A stretch of DNA of 64,000 nt. Source: Sulfurimonas sp. GTDB lineage: Bacteria > Campylobacterota > Campylobacteria > Campylobacterales > Sulfurimonadaceae. The number at the start of each line of letters is the position of its first letter. Position 1 is the first letter of the stretch. The position numbers were made by a program, and so were the translations under genes. Below the pieces are notes generated by a model, which saw only the letters and a list, made by a program, of their open reading frames with translations, had not been told where the DNA came from and ran no database searches. The DNA lies in NCBI GenBank assembly GCA_021732045.1, contig JAKFWK010000002.1, positions 496,001 to 560,000 of the forward strand, read 5' to 3'. Positions 39,026-47,362 of this stretch are shown piece by piece.

Positions 39026-39712
39026 CTATTGCCACTTGCTCAAATAGATATGGGAGCTCTCTTGTTTTGCAGCTTTTTTTCCAGAAGAGAGAGCTTGATT
39101 TATGCTCTGTTTATCTCTTTTTTTTGAGCTAACATCAACTAGCAGTATTGACGCACTAGCAGTGAGTAGAGTAAACTCTTTTTTGTTGCCCTCTCTGTCA
39201 GTCGATACAATTTGATCTGCATAATTCCTAGCACTACTATATCTCCAGTGTATCGGTTCATCCACATAGCCGCGTTTTACGGGATTATTGTGGATGTAGT
39301 TGATCCTCTCTATCATCATTGCTTCACTTTGAATTAGTTTAGGTGCTATCCCCTCTTGCCACAATTGGTATATTCTATCTGTTTTGTGCGCTTTTTTATA
39401 AAACATCAGCTGATCGAGAATAGTGGTGACATTTTTTGATTTGAGTAAATCGATGATATGTCTTGCCGTGTATTTTTTGAAGCTTTCCATTGTTTTAGAT
39501 AGATTATCACTGCTTATAATTAAATGAAGATGATTTTCGAGGATAATATAAGCGTATATTTTTGCATTATCTGCTTTTTGGAGGTATTTTAAACACTCGA
39601 AGATAATGTCAGTAGTTTCAGTACGTGTGAAAATAGGTATCCAGTGAAGGACGGTACACGTGACGAAATGCGGATGTGTCGGTTCAAATATTTTGTATCT
39701 GCTTCTACCCAT
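39026..39712 (-). mobile_element. REP-associated tyrosine transposase (RAYT/TnpA-REP)
   Basis: A 228-residue Y1-HUH protein. The HUH metal site is ENHLHLII, the N-terminal strand reads HFVTCTVLHWIPIF, and the C-terminal segment YIHNNPVKRGYV with YSSARNY, typical of RAYT proteins, supplies the candidate catalytic Tyr. RAYTs are single-copy domesticated relatives of IS200/IS605 transposases that mobilise REP hairpins. The region after about residue 175 is an unusual Lys/Ser-rich tail. A REP-like hairpin lies 49 bases upstream of the start, which supports the call. Confidence 0.88.
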
Positions 39713-39760
39713 GTGAGTATTGTAGTGGTAAATTCTTTAAAGATGCGAAGAGTGTATGCA

Positions 39761-39782
39761 TTCCCACTCAGGAGAGTGGGAA
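39761..39782. repeat. REP-like hairpin next to the RAYT gene
   Basis: TTCCCACTC-AGGA-GAGTGGGAA is a perfect 9-base stem with a 4-base loop, followed by CGAGG. It closely resembles the widespread REP-type unit built on GTTCCCAC...GTGGGAACGAGG, which from memory is found with RAYT genes in many bacteria. It is the only copy I found in the window, directly upstream of the RAYT gene. Confidence 0.7.
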
Positions 39783-39884
39783 CGAGGGATTTTAACTCTT
39801 TTACAAAAGAAAAATAGTATTTATTTTTTACTCAATATTTATAATCATGATGTAGAATTTGCCATATCACTCTAAAGGATTTTC

Positions 39885-40391
39885 ATGTTTTCACGTTCTA
39901 CTGTTTTAATAACCTTTCTTTTTTCAACGCTCCTCATCTCTGCTTCGCTTCCTGATATCAAGATGCCGGATAACGGATTGTCTTTTCAGTTAATCGAAGG
40001 GTATCAGGATTATAAGGTGGTTGCTACGCATTATCGTACCGACAAGAAGGAGCTGCGTTATATCTTAGCGAATCCGATCGCTCTAGAGGCACTTATGGCG
40101 GAGAAGAAGCCGCTTCCAGAAGGAAGTAAAATCGTCAAGATCGGCTGGAGTGTCAAGCCTATGGCAACGTTTCCTGATGCACTCGAAGCAGATCAGATCC
40201 AACGGGTCGAATACATGGTTAAAGATTCAAAAAACTATGATCAAAATGGCGATCATTGGGGATATGCACGATACGTTAAAAAAGGGGATGTGTACGTACC
40301 GTATGCAAAAGGTTCGGCAGAATGTGTTGCTTGTCATGCATCGGTAGCTGGGGATGATTATCTCTTCACACGTTTTCAAAAGATGCATTAG
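39885..40391 (+). CDS. Cytochrome P460-family protein
   Basis: A 168-residue exported heme protein (signal peptide about 1-20). The single CVACH at 147-151 sits near the C-terminus and is followed by the family-like ending DYLFTRFQK. KIGWSVKPM and HWGYARYVK also fit cytochrome P460 or c-prime-beta proteins. P460 enzymes oxidise hydroxylamine and NO to N2O; related c-prime-beta proteins bind NO. The candidate crosslinking Lys is not certain by eye. AAAGGATTTTC precedes the ATG. Codon use (CGT, CTG, GCG, ATC) looks more GC-rich than in neighbouring genes, a hint of transfer. Confidence 0.8.
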   Translation: MFSRSTVLITFLFSTLLISASLPDIKMPDNGLSFQLIEGYQDYKVVATHYRTDKKELRYILANPIALEALMAEKKPLPEGSKIVKIGWSVKPMATFPDALEADQIQRVEYMVKDSKNYDQNGDHWGYARYVKKGDVYVPYAKGSAECVACHASVAGDDYLFTRFQKMH

Positions 40392-40400
40392 ACCTCTTAT

Positions 40401-40410
40401 ATAGCCTGCT
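40401..40410. repeat. Left copy of a 10-base direct repeat bracketing the cyanase operon
   Basis: ATAGCCTGCT here recurs exactly at 43247-43256, in the same orientation. The second copy lies on the point where the kinase gene and the GGDEF gene lose homology to their families. It may be a target-site duplication or a recombination microhomology. Confidence 0.4.
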
Positions 40411-40414
40411 TTTT

Positions 40415-40429
40415 CGTTCAGGGTGAACG
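40415..40429. terminator. Hairpin behind the P460 gene
   Basis: CGTTCA-GGG-TGAACG is a 6-base stem with a 3-base loop, 23 bases past the P460 stop. On the minus strand T-rich sequence does not follow, and on the plus strand there is no T-run, so it is a weak terminator candidate. It could also be a REP-like unit of a second type. Confidence 0.35.
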
Positions 40430-40471
40430 GGAGCCTTGGGCTAAATGTCCATTTTGAATATTTTTCTTCTA

Positions 40472-40595
40472 TTATACATTTAATATGTATAAAATATAAT
40501 CAACAATATGTTCCTAGTATTTCTAAAAAATAAGATTTAATTGTCTTATTTTTATACAATTAAGTAAAAAAATCCCACTCATTCTATTTTATAAT
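40472..40595 (+). promoter_or_regulatory. Operator-like inverted repeat and -10 box ahead of the FNT-cyanase operon
   Basis: TTATACAT-TTAAT-ATGTATAA (40472-40492) is a perfect 8-base inverted repeat. About 100 bases further, TATAAT at 40590-40595 lies 28 bases ahead of the ATG at 40623 and could be the -10 box. The dyad is a candidate binding site for the operon's regulator, which is not encoded nearby. Confidence 0.4.
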
Positions 40596-40622
40596 GTCCT
40601 TATCATTTAAAAAGGAAAAGAA

Positions 40623-41432
40623 ATGGCATACTTAGAACCTTCAGAGTTTGTTACAAAAATGGTTGATTCAGGTGAATCTAAAGTCTATATGTCCACAAAG
40701 GATACATTGATTAGAGCATATATGGCAGGTGCAACATTAGCCCTTGCAGCAGTATTTGCAATTTCAGTTGCAATGCAAAGCGGTTCACCATTAGTTGGTG
40801 CGATATTGTTCCCGGTTGGATTCATTATGCTGTATCTCATGAAGTTTGACTTGTTGACCGGTGTCTTTATGTTGGTTCCATTAGCGTATCTTGATAAAAG
40901 ACCTGGGGTAACGATTGGTCAGATTTTAAGAAATTGGGGACTGGTTGGTCTTGGTAATTTTGCGGGTGCGTTAACGGTTGCCGTTATGATGGCATATATT
41001 TTTACCTTTGGTTTTGACACGGATGGAGGAGAGATCGCTATAAAAGTCGCTGGTATTGGTGAAGCTAGAACATTAGGGTATCAATCACATGGAGTTTCAG
41101 GTTGGTTTACGGTATTTATTCGCGGTATGTTGTGTAACTGGATGGTTGCTATGGGTGTTGTCGGTGCAATGGTATCTACGTCAGTCAGCGGTAAAGCAAT
41201 CGCAATGTGGATGCCGATCATGCTGTTCTTCTTTATGGGGTTTGAGCACTCTATTGTCAACATGTTTTTATTCCCGTTCTCATTGATCATGGGCGGTAAT
41301 TTTACGATCAGTGATTATCTACTATGGAATGAAGTTCCCGTTGCTCTTGGTAACTTGGTAGGTGGTTTAGCATTTACAGGGTTAACGCTTTACTTTACCC
41401 ATATCAAAACGGGTGCAAAAAGAAAATTATAA
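40623..41432 (+). CDS. Formate/nitrite transporter family channel (FNT)
   Basis: A 269-residue, six-helix inner-membrane protein of the FocA/NirC family, which passes small monovalent anions. Family markers are FDLLTGVF, the re-entrant RGMLCNWMVAMGVV and MGFEHSIVNMFL. Because cyanase follows 14 bases downstream, cyanate is a plausible substrate, with nitrite as the alternative. Cyanase next to FNT genes has been described in nitrifiers, from memory. AAAGGAAAAGAA precedes the ATG. Codon use looks more GC-rich than in neighbouring genes. Confidence 0.88.
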   Translation: MAYLEPSEFVTKMVDSGESKVYMSTKDTLIRAYMAGATLALAAVFAISVAMQSGSPLVGAILFPVGFIMLYLMKFDLLTGVFMLVPLAYLDKRPGVTIGQILRNWGLVGLGNFAGALTVAVMMAYIFTFGFDTDGGEIAIKVAGIGEARTLGYQSHGVSGWFTVFIRGMLCNWMVAMGVVGAMVSTSVSGKAIAMWMPIMLFFFMGFEHSIVNMFLFPFSLIMGGNFTISDYLLWNEVPVALGNLVGGLAFTGLTLYFTHIKTGAKRKL

Positions 41433-41446
41433 TACAAGGATCCACA

Positions 41447-41887
41447 ATGACAAAATTAGAAATGACAGAAGAGATTTTATTTTCAAAAAAAAGTTCAGGT
41501 CTCTCTTGGGATGAGATTGCTGAGAAGGTTTCTTTAGGATCGGTTTTTATTACATCGGCTTGTCTTGGAAAAAACAGTTTGAAAAAAGAGTACGCAGATA
41601 AACTGTGTTCTCTTTTGAGTTTATCCGATGAAGTCTCAACCGCATTACAGGCATACCCGAACAAAACGTGGGATTTCACCATCCCTCAAGATCCACTTGT
41701 GTATCGTTTTTATGAGATCGTTGGGGTGTACGGTGATACAATCAAAGAATTGGTTGGTGAAAAGTTCGGTGATGGAATTATGAGTGCTATCGATTTTTCT
41801 ATGGACATAGAAAAAGAAGAAAATCCAGCTGGGGATAGAGTTAAAATCACCATGAATGGAAAATTTCTACCCTATAAATCTTGGTAA
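41447..41887 (+). CDS. cynS: Cyanase
   Basis: A 146-residue enzyme that turns cyanate and bicarbonate into carbamate and CO2, with ammonia the final product. The N-terminal helical domain (LEMTEEILFSKKSSGLSW) precedes the catalytic domain with YRFYEIVGVYG (Arg and Glu of the active site) and GIMSAIDFSMDI (active-site Ser). Length is typical. It sits between the FNT gene and the PP2C-kinase gene in one operon; its stop overlaps the open frame of the latter. Confidence 0.93.
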   Translation: MTKLEMTEEILFSKKSSGLSWDEIAEKVSLGSVFITSACLGKNSLKKEYADKLCSLLSLSDEVSTALQAYPNKTWDFTIPQDPLVYRFYEIVGVYGDTIKELVGEKFGDGIMSAIDFSMDIEKEENPAGDRVKITMNGKFLPYKSW

Positions 41888-41904
41888 GGGATAGTAAACA
41901 GATT

Positions 41905-43365
41905 TTGCAAAAGAAATTAACGATCTCAATTTCTCAGTCGACATCTAAAGGTGTCAAAGAGGTTAACCAAGATTTTCATGATACCAGAATACCGACTGGA
42001 CACCAGTTCATAAATAAAGGTATCGCAATCGCTATTGCTGATGGGATCAGCAGCAGCGATGTGAGTCAAGAAGCAAGTAAATTATCTGTTAATTCATTCT
42101 TGGAAGATTACTACAGTACTCCAGAAGCATGGTCAGTACAAAAATCAGCAAAAAGCATCATACAGGCGATAAACTCATGGCTCTATGCTAAAAGTCGCCA
42201 AAGCGAATACAGATATGATAGAGACAGAGGATATGTATGTACCTTTAGCAGTCTGATTCTCAAATCAAATACTGCGTATGTTTTTCATGTTGGTGATGTT
42301 CGTATTTATCAATTAAGAAATAATGGACTTGTTCAAATTACTACAGATCATCGGCTATGGATATCGAGTGAAAAAAGCTATTTAAGCCGTGCACTTGGAA
42401 TGGACAGTGAAGTCTTGATCGATTATGAAAAATTCAATATTTTAGAAGATGATATCTATTTACTTATGAGCGATGGTGTTTATGAATTCTTAGATTCCCA
42501 AGTAATCATCGATATTGTAAGCCAAAAAGATGCGTTTGACAATTCAGCCCATAAACTCATAACGCTTGCTTCTAAAAATGGAAGTGACGATAATTTAACG
42601 GCACAAATCATTCGTATCGATTCTATTCCCCCCAAAGATGTCACTGAGTTGTATCAAGAATTGGATGATAAAAAGCCAGCACCTATTTTAGAGCCCAGAA
42701 AAAATTTAGATGATTATATAATCGTCAGAGAATTAAGTTCGAGTCATAGAAGCCATGTTTATTTAGCCGTTGATATTCGAACCGATAAAAAGGTTGTTAT
42801 CAAAGTTCCTTCGATTGACTTGAGAGATGACAAGGTATACCTTGAGCGGTTTATGATAGAAGAATGGATTGCAAGACGTATTAACAGTACCTATGTTTTA
42901 AAGTCGTATCCACAATCTAGGCCAAGAAACTATTTATACACAGTGTTTGAATACATAGAAGGACAAACGCTTGCACAGTGGATGATAGATAACCCTGACC
43001 CCTCATTAGAAGAGATAAGGATGATCATAGAACAAATTGCCAAAGGTTTGCAAGCACTTCATAGGCAAGAGATGATTCATCAAGATATCAGGCCGGAAAA
43101 TATACTCATAGATAAAAGCGGAACGGTTAAGATCATAGACTTTGGTTCTACTAGAGTCGAGGGGATTGAAGAGATCAATTCTTTGATAAAACAAGAACAC
43201 ATGCTTGGTACATTTCAATACTCAGCACCAGAATATTTTTTACAAGATAGCCTGCTATTTTGTCCTCTTTTGAGTATAGCCCTCTTGCATCATCGGCAAA
43301 TTTTCTTATTATCTCTGAGATATCGCTTATGTATTGCTCTTGAGTATCCTCTTTGCACTCTATAG
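41905..43365 (+). pseudogene. PP2C phosphatase-Ser/Thr kinase fusion, cut in the kinase domain
   Basis: Second member of the phosphatase-kinase type seen at 7028. The PP2C part is complete, with EVNQD, AIADGISSS, FHVGDVRIY, LLMSDGVYE and GSDDNLTA. The kinase part has VVIKVP (Lys), IHQDIRPENI (HQD for HRD), IDFGSTRV (DFG) and SAPEYF (APE). Then homology stops near 43246. The remaining 40 codons read antisense to the neighbouring GGDEF gene, so the C-lobe (helices F-I) and any membrane anchor are missing. The start is uncertain: no ATG exists, TTG at 41905 or 41881 is likely. Phosphatase activity could survive; kinase activity probably not. Confidence 0.8.
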
Positions 43366-44821
43366 CAACAAAAAAATCATCTCCCCCAATATGTGCTTTA
43401 AAAAACTCTTGAGATAAATTTTTTCTCAAAATATCAGCAAAGAGCTGTATTGCTCTATCACCATTTCTAAATCCATAAACATCATTAAATGCCTTAAAAT
43501 TGTCCAAGTCAAAGTAGCACAAAATATAGGGGTTACTGCTTGTATTAACTTCGGATATATACTTCTCTATCATGCTGTTTCCAGGAAGTTTAGTGAGTGG
43601 ATTTTGCTCCACAGCATAAATTAGGTTTTGCTCATTCATAATAGTAATTATTGCCCTAGCAGACAAAAAACCAAAATATTTTGAGTTTTTTGTAAGTACG
43701 ATTCCAACAGATTCAGGATTATTTGAAAAAAGTTCTATAATAGTTGATATATTGCAGTTTATCTCAGTGATGCCACAAGGCTGGATTATATTTTTTAATT
43801 TTGACTTTTTTATACTACTATTTAGCATAAGTGATCTGCCGTATGGCGAGTATACAAGCTCTTTTATCTTACTTTCTTGTAAAATTCCAATAGGTTCATT
43901 ATTGGAATTTACAACAGGAACAACCACTATCTCTGGATTTTTTTGAAAATACTCCACTATAATATTTAAATCTGTATCAATAAAAAATGGTTCTTTTTTA
44001 TCCAGATTTGCTTCTATCTTGCAATCGCTATTTGTAGATCTTCGCTCACTTTTCAAAATTTTAGAAATATGTGGATACTCTACAAAAATACTTTCTGCAT
44101 TAACAGTTGGTTTTTGTACTAGATAACCCTGCACAAAATGGCAACCTATATCTCGGCAGGCTAGAAGTTCCTCTTTTGTCTCTATTCCCTCAGCTATAAC
44201 TTTTATACCTAACTGAATGGCAAGATGCGTAATACTTCGTGCCATTAATTTTTTCTTAACATCCTTGTTGATATCTGCAAGAAAAAATCTATCTATTTTT
44301 ATGATATCTGGTTTACTGTCATAAAGAAGCTTATATCCAGAATAACCAACTCCAAAATCATCTATTGCTATGCAGTATTTTTCACTTCTGTAATGAGCCA
44401 ATATAGCTTCCATATTTGAGCTGTTTGGTATCTCATGTCTCTCTGAAATTTCAAAGCATATACTATGCTTGTCTATGCCATAAAGATTTAACAGCTTACT
44501 TGTGTTTCCTTGCCCAAAATTTGGCATCTCAAGAAGTCTGTTATCCAGATTATAAAAAAGTTTTATACCCTCATAATCACTGATTTCTGTAAATTTTCTT
44601 AATGCTTTCTTTCTCAGTCTAATATCAAAAGAGTAAAGCATACCATCCTTATATGCTCTATCAAATAGAGAAAATATCGATTTGAATCCAGCCTCTTCAT
44701 GATTTCTAAGAAGTGCTTCAACTGCAAATAATTTTCCAGTATGTATATTCAGAATAGGTTGAAAAGCAATATCTAAAACCTCTAGATTATTTATCCATTT
44801 TTTTGATAGGTCATTTTTCAT
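43175..44821 (-). pseudogene. EAL-CBS-GGDEF cyclic-di-GMP protein, cut in the GGDEF domain
   Basis: A 548-codon frame. An EAL domain (about 15-250: AVEALLRN, CIAIDDFGVGYSG, KIDRFF, IAEGIET) is followed by a paired CBS region (about 275-400) and a GGDEF domain (about 415-525: LPGNSMIEKYI, YFDLDNFKAFND, IGGDDFF). EAL degrades and GGDEF makes c-di-GMP. The domain order is typical. After DKIAGY (near residue 525) the protein should continue to the LSLSIG-type end of the domain. Instead it reads antisense to the kinase gene. So the last 30-50 residues of GGDEF are lost. EAL activity may survive. 3' end not original. Confidence 0.82.
43247..43256. repeat. Right copy of the 10-base direct repeat, at the kinase/GGDEF junction
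   Basis: ATAGCCTGCT, identical to 40401-40410. Protein homology of the plus-strand kinase ends just before it and homology of the minus-strand GGDEF domain ends just inside it, so it marks the breakpoint to within a few bases. Confidence 0.45.
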
Positions 44822-44875
44822 ATTGAAAGTTTAGAGCTAATTTATTTCAAAGAGGTTACAACATAAATAGAAACA

Positions 44876-45268
44876 TCACCTGTCTAAAATCATAACCTTT
44901 ATACCGTGAGTTTTTGCAACTCTTTTCACTCTCTCAATATATCTCTCATCATCTTTGCCAACTATAAGCGCAACCACTGGCTCTTTGTTTGTTACATCCG
45001 CATAGTAAAGTGCTTGACCAATACTCTCTGCCCACTTTTTTGCAAAGTCTACCTCTATGGCATATTTATCGGTTAGGCAATCAACCCTTGTTCTATCAAA
45101 CAAGACATACTCCATAGTTCCTTTAAGCTCATTACACATTTTGGTTTGATAATATTTTTCATCGTGTGTTTGTGTATTTTGATTTTCAAAATAGGTGCTA
45201 CAACCACCCAAAATACAGATAATAATTGCAACAATAGCAGAAATAAATGAGAACTGTTTTTTTGTCAA
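44876..45268 (-). CDS. Small lipoprotein with nuclease-like sequence
   Basis: A 130-residue protein with a lipobox (ILGGC near residue 23). The remainder contains DCLTDKYAIEVDFAKKWAES, where Asp, Glu-x-Asp and Lys are spaced like a PD-(D/E)xK nuclease-fold core. Proteins of this kind are found as short hypothetical proteins in Campylobacterota, from memory. Nuclease activity in a lipoprotein is not assured. It lies behind atpB and a small membrane protein gene. Confidence 0.7.
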   Translation of the reverse strand: MTKKQFSFISAIVAIIICILGGCSTYFENQNTQTHDEKYYQTKMCNELKGTMEYVLFDRTRVDCLTDKYAIEVDFAKKWAESIGQALYYADVTNKEPVVALIVGKDDERYIERVKRVAKTHGIKVMILDR

Positions 45269-45277
45269 AATTGTTTT

Positions 45278-45532
45278 TTACTTAGAGCAAATATCTTCAA
45301 GTAGTTTTGTCTGCTTTTTTGCCTCTTCTAGTCTTTGTCTATTTATTGAAAAAGCATCAAGCGCTAGAATCAGAAAGAGAGAAATCACAATAAATAAAAT
45401 AGTTATAAAAAGGGTAATTGGGGTTTCGAGATAAGAGAAAAATTTAAAAGTTATAATGGCACCAAAGAGCAAAACTGCCCATGATGCTCCAAGCAAAAAA
45501 CCTATAATTCTATCGAATATATCTTTTTGCAT
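45278..45532 (-). CDS. Small two-helix membrane protein
   Basis: An 84-residue protein with two hydrophobic helices (about 10-33 and 39-59) and a charged, helical C-terminal tail (QRLEEAKKQTKLLEDI). Not recognised. It lies 12 bases behind atpB on the same strand, and 9 bases ahead of the small lipoprotein. Confidence 0.7.
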   Translation of the reverse strand: MQKDIFDRIIGFLLGASWAVLLFGAIITFKFFSYLETPITLFITILFIVISLFLILALDAFSINRQRLEEAKKQTKLLEDICSK

Positions 45533-45544
45533 TTTTTTGTAGTT

Positions 45545-46249
45545 TTAGTGGTTATCTTCAACAGTTATTGCACTACCTAAATAAACATAAGTTAGCATCA
45601 TGAAAATAAATGCTTGAAGAAACGCCATAAAAGTAAGAAGTGCGTATGGAATCATCGGAAGAACCCAAGGGGCAAGCATCAAAATAACCATCAAGAACAT
45701 ATCATCACCCTTAACATTTCCAAATAGACGGAAACTAAGAGAAACTAAACGAGAAAAGTGAGAAACTATCTCAATTGGGAACATTAACCAATACAACCAC
45801 CAAACTGGACCTAAAAAGTGTTTGAAATATTTCACAACACCTTGATGACGGATACCCTCAAAGTTATAGTAGATAAACACAGAGATAGCAAGAGTTAAAG
45901 CAAACTCTAAAAATGCTGTTGGAGCTTCAAAACCAGGAACAACACCAATAAGATTTGCAATACCAACAAAAAGACCGATTGTAGCAACAAGGGGAAGATA
46001 ACGACGAGCAGCTTCTGCTCCCATTACATCCGTTCCCATTTTAAGAACACCTGAAATGTATGCTTCCATAACATTTTGAGCTCCTCTTGGAACCATCTGA
46101 AGATTTGACATAGCCATTCTAACAATTACTAAAGCAATACCTGCAGAAAGGAACATGTGTGTTAAATATATAACTGTTTTATATGTTTGTGGATCAATGT
46201 GGTGAGATACTCCAAAAATAGTACCTACAAAAGTAAACAACTCAGGCAT
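45545..46249 (-). CDS. atpB: ATP synthase F0 subunit a
   Basis: A 234-residue membrane subunit that forms the proton half-channels beside the c-ring. The essential Arg is in VSLSFRLFGNVKGDD, and YVYLGSAITVEDNH forms the C-terminus. Start at 46249 (MPELFTFVG) is chosen because GGGAG lies at the right distance; an ATG 11 codons upstream is less likely. In Campylobacterota atpB is often separate from the other atp genes, as here. Confidence 0.95.
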   Translation of the reverse strand: MPELFTFVGTIFGVSHHIDPQTYKTVIYLTHMFLSAGIALVIVRMAMSNLQMVPRGAQNVMEAYISGVLKMGTDVMGAEAARRYLPLVATIGLFVGIANLIGVVPGFEAPTAFLEFALTLAISVFIYYNFEGIRHQGVVKYFKHFLGPVWWLYWLMFPIEIVSHFSRLVSLSFRLFGNVKGDDMFLMVILMLAPWVLPMIPYALLTFMAFLQAFIFMMLTYVYLGSAITVEDNH

Positions 46250-46330
46250 ATAAGCGCTCCCTGTCTTAAATAAATTGCGCAATTATATTGAAAATTGGAT
46301 TAAACTTTTATAATAGATATAAAAAATTAT

Positions 46331-47362
46331 CTATTTTCTTTTCTTTTCTTTCATCTTAACATCTTTTGCGCTGTAGTTTCTTCCAGCTATGCTCTCTAAA
46401 AACACAGTTGCGTATGAACCTTTAGGCAGAGTAAAAGATAGGTTTAACATGGTCTCTTTTCTGATGTATTTACAATCAATATCACTCGGATAGATTAAGG
46501 CCTCTCTTCTTTGTCCTTTTTCTTGTAAAAATTCATCATCATACTTTACTTCTATCTCTCTTGCTGCACCTTTTGCACGAATAGTATCTCTTCCACATAA
46601 AAGCCCAGTAACAACAGCTCCCTTCATTGGAAAATCTTTGTTTGGAACTAAATTTGGAATTGTTAATTTTTTATCACTTAGCTGATAAACATCTCCACTC
46701 AAGAGAACTAATTCAGTGCTGCCAAGCTCTTTTGAGAGAAGAACTCTCTCTCTTAACCACTCATTAAAATGATAACTTTGATAAATTGAAATTAGAAAAT
46801 TTTTAAGCTTTGCATCCTCTACAAAGAGCTCCCCTTTTATCATCTCATTTGCTTGGTTTATACTATCTGCATCTCGTCCAAATCTCTGATAACCAAAGTA
46901 GTTTGGAAGCCCTGTTTTAGCTATCTTTCTAGCAATTTTTTCTATTTTTCCAGCATCTATATTATCAACCTCATGAAGATTTATGCTAAATCTATTTCCA
47001 GCCAAATCTCCCATTCTAATAGAGTGAGAGTGTCTTATTGTGCTAAGTATTTTTATCTGTTTATGTTGAAATTTTTTAAGTAAATTCTCGTATTTTGTCT
47101 CAACTGAAAGATACTGTGAAGTTGTGGCATGTTTATCTTTTAGTCCTGCATAACCTATTTTTTCCGCTGGAATCGCTAAAAATTCTGCGAATATTGCTAT
47201 CATGTCCCAAGTAGTTAGCTCAACCTTTGATACATGCAAAATCAGATAGTTTCCTCTACCTAAAAACCCAGCAAGCGGTATCTCATCTACTACGAAATCT
47301 CTCTCATTTTGATAAAATTTAAAGTTAATATCTTGCGTACTTTGCAAATACTCTCTGTTCAT
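46331..47362 (-). CDS. truD: tRNA pseudouridine synthase D
   Basis: A 343-residue enzyme making pseudouridine 13 in tRNA. The catalytic Asp is in GYAGLKDKHATTSQYLS. Further TruD landmarks are NRFSINLH, LPNYFGYQRFGRD and GSYATVFLES near the C-terminus. Length is typical. It overlaps ribF by four bases. Confidence 0.94.
   Translation of the reverse strand: MNREYLQSTQDINFKFYQNERDFVVDEIPLAGFLGRGNYLILHVSKVELTTWDMIAIFAEFLAIPAEKIGYAGLKDKHATTSQYLSVETKYENLLKKFQHKQIKILSTIRHSHSIRMGDLAGNRFSINLHEVDNIDAGKIEKIARKIAKTGLPNYFGYQRFGRDADSINQANEMIKGELFVEDAKLKNFLISIYQSYHFNEWLRERVLLSKELGSTELVLLSGDVYQLSDKKLTIPNLVPNKDFPMKGAVVTGLLCGRDTIRAKGAAREIEVKYDDEFLQEKGQRREALIYPSDIDCKYIRKETMLNLSFTLPKGSYATVFLESIAGRNYSAKDVKMKEKKRK

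Noticed and set aside
43006..43218. 70-codon minus-strand frame inside the second kinase gene
   Set aside because: It is antisense to conserved kinase motifs (IHQDIRPENI, DFG) and has no independent support.
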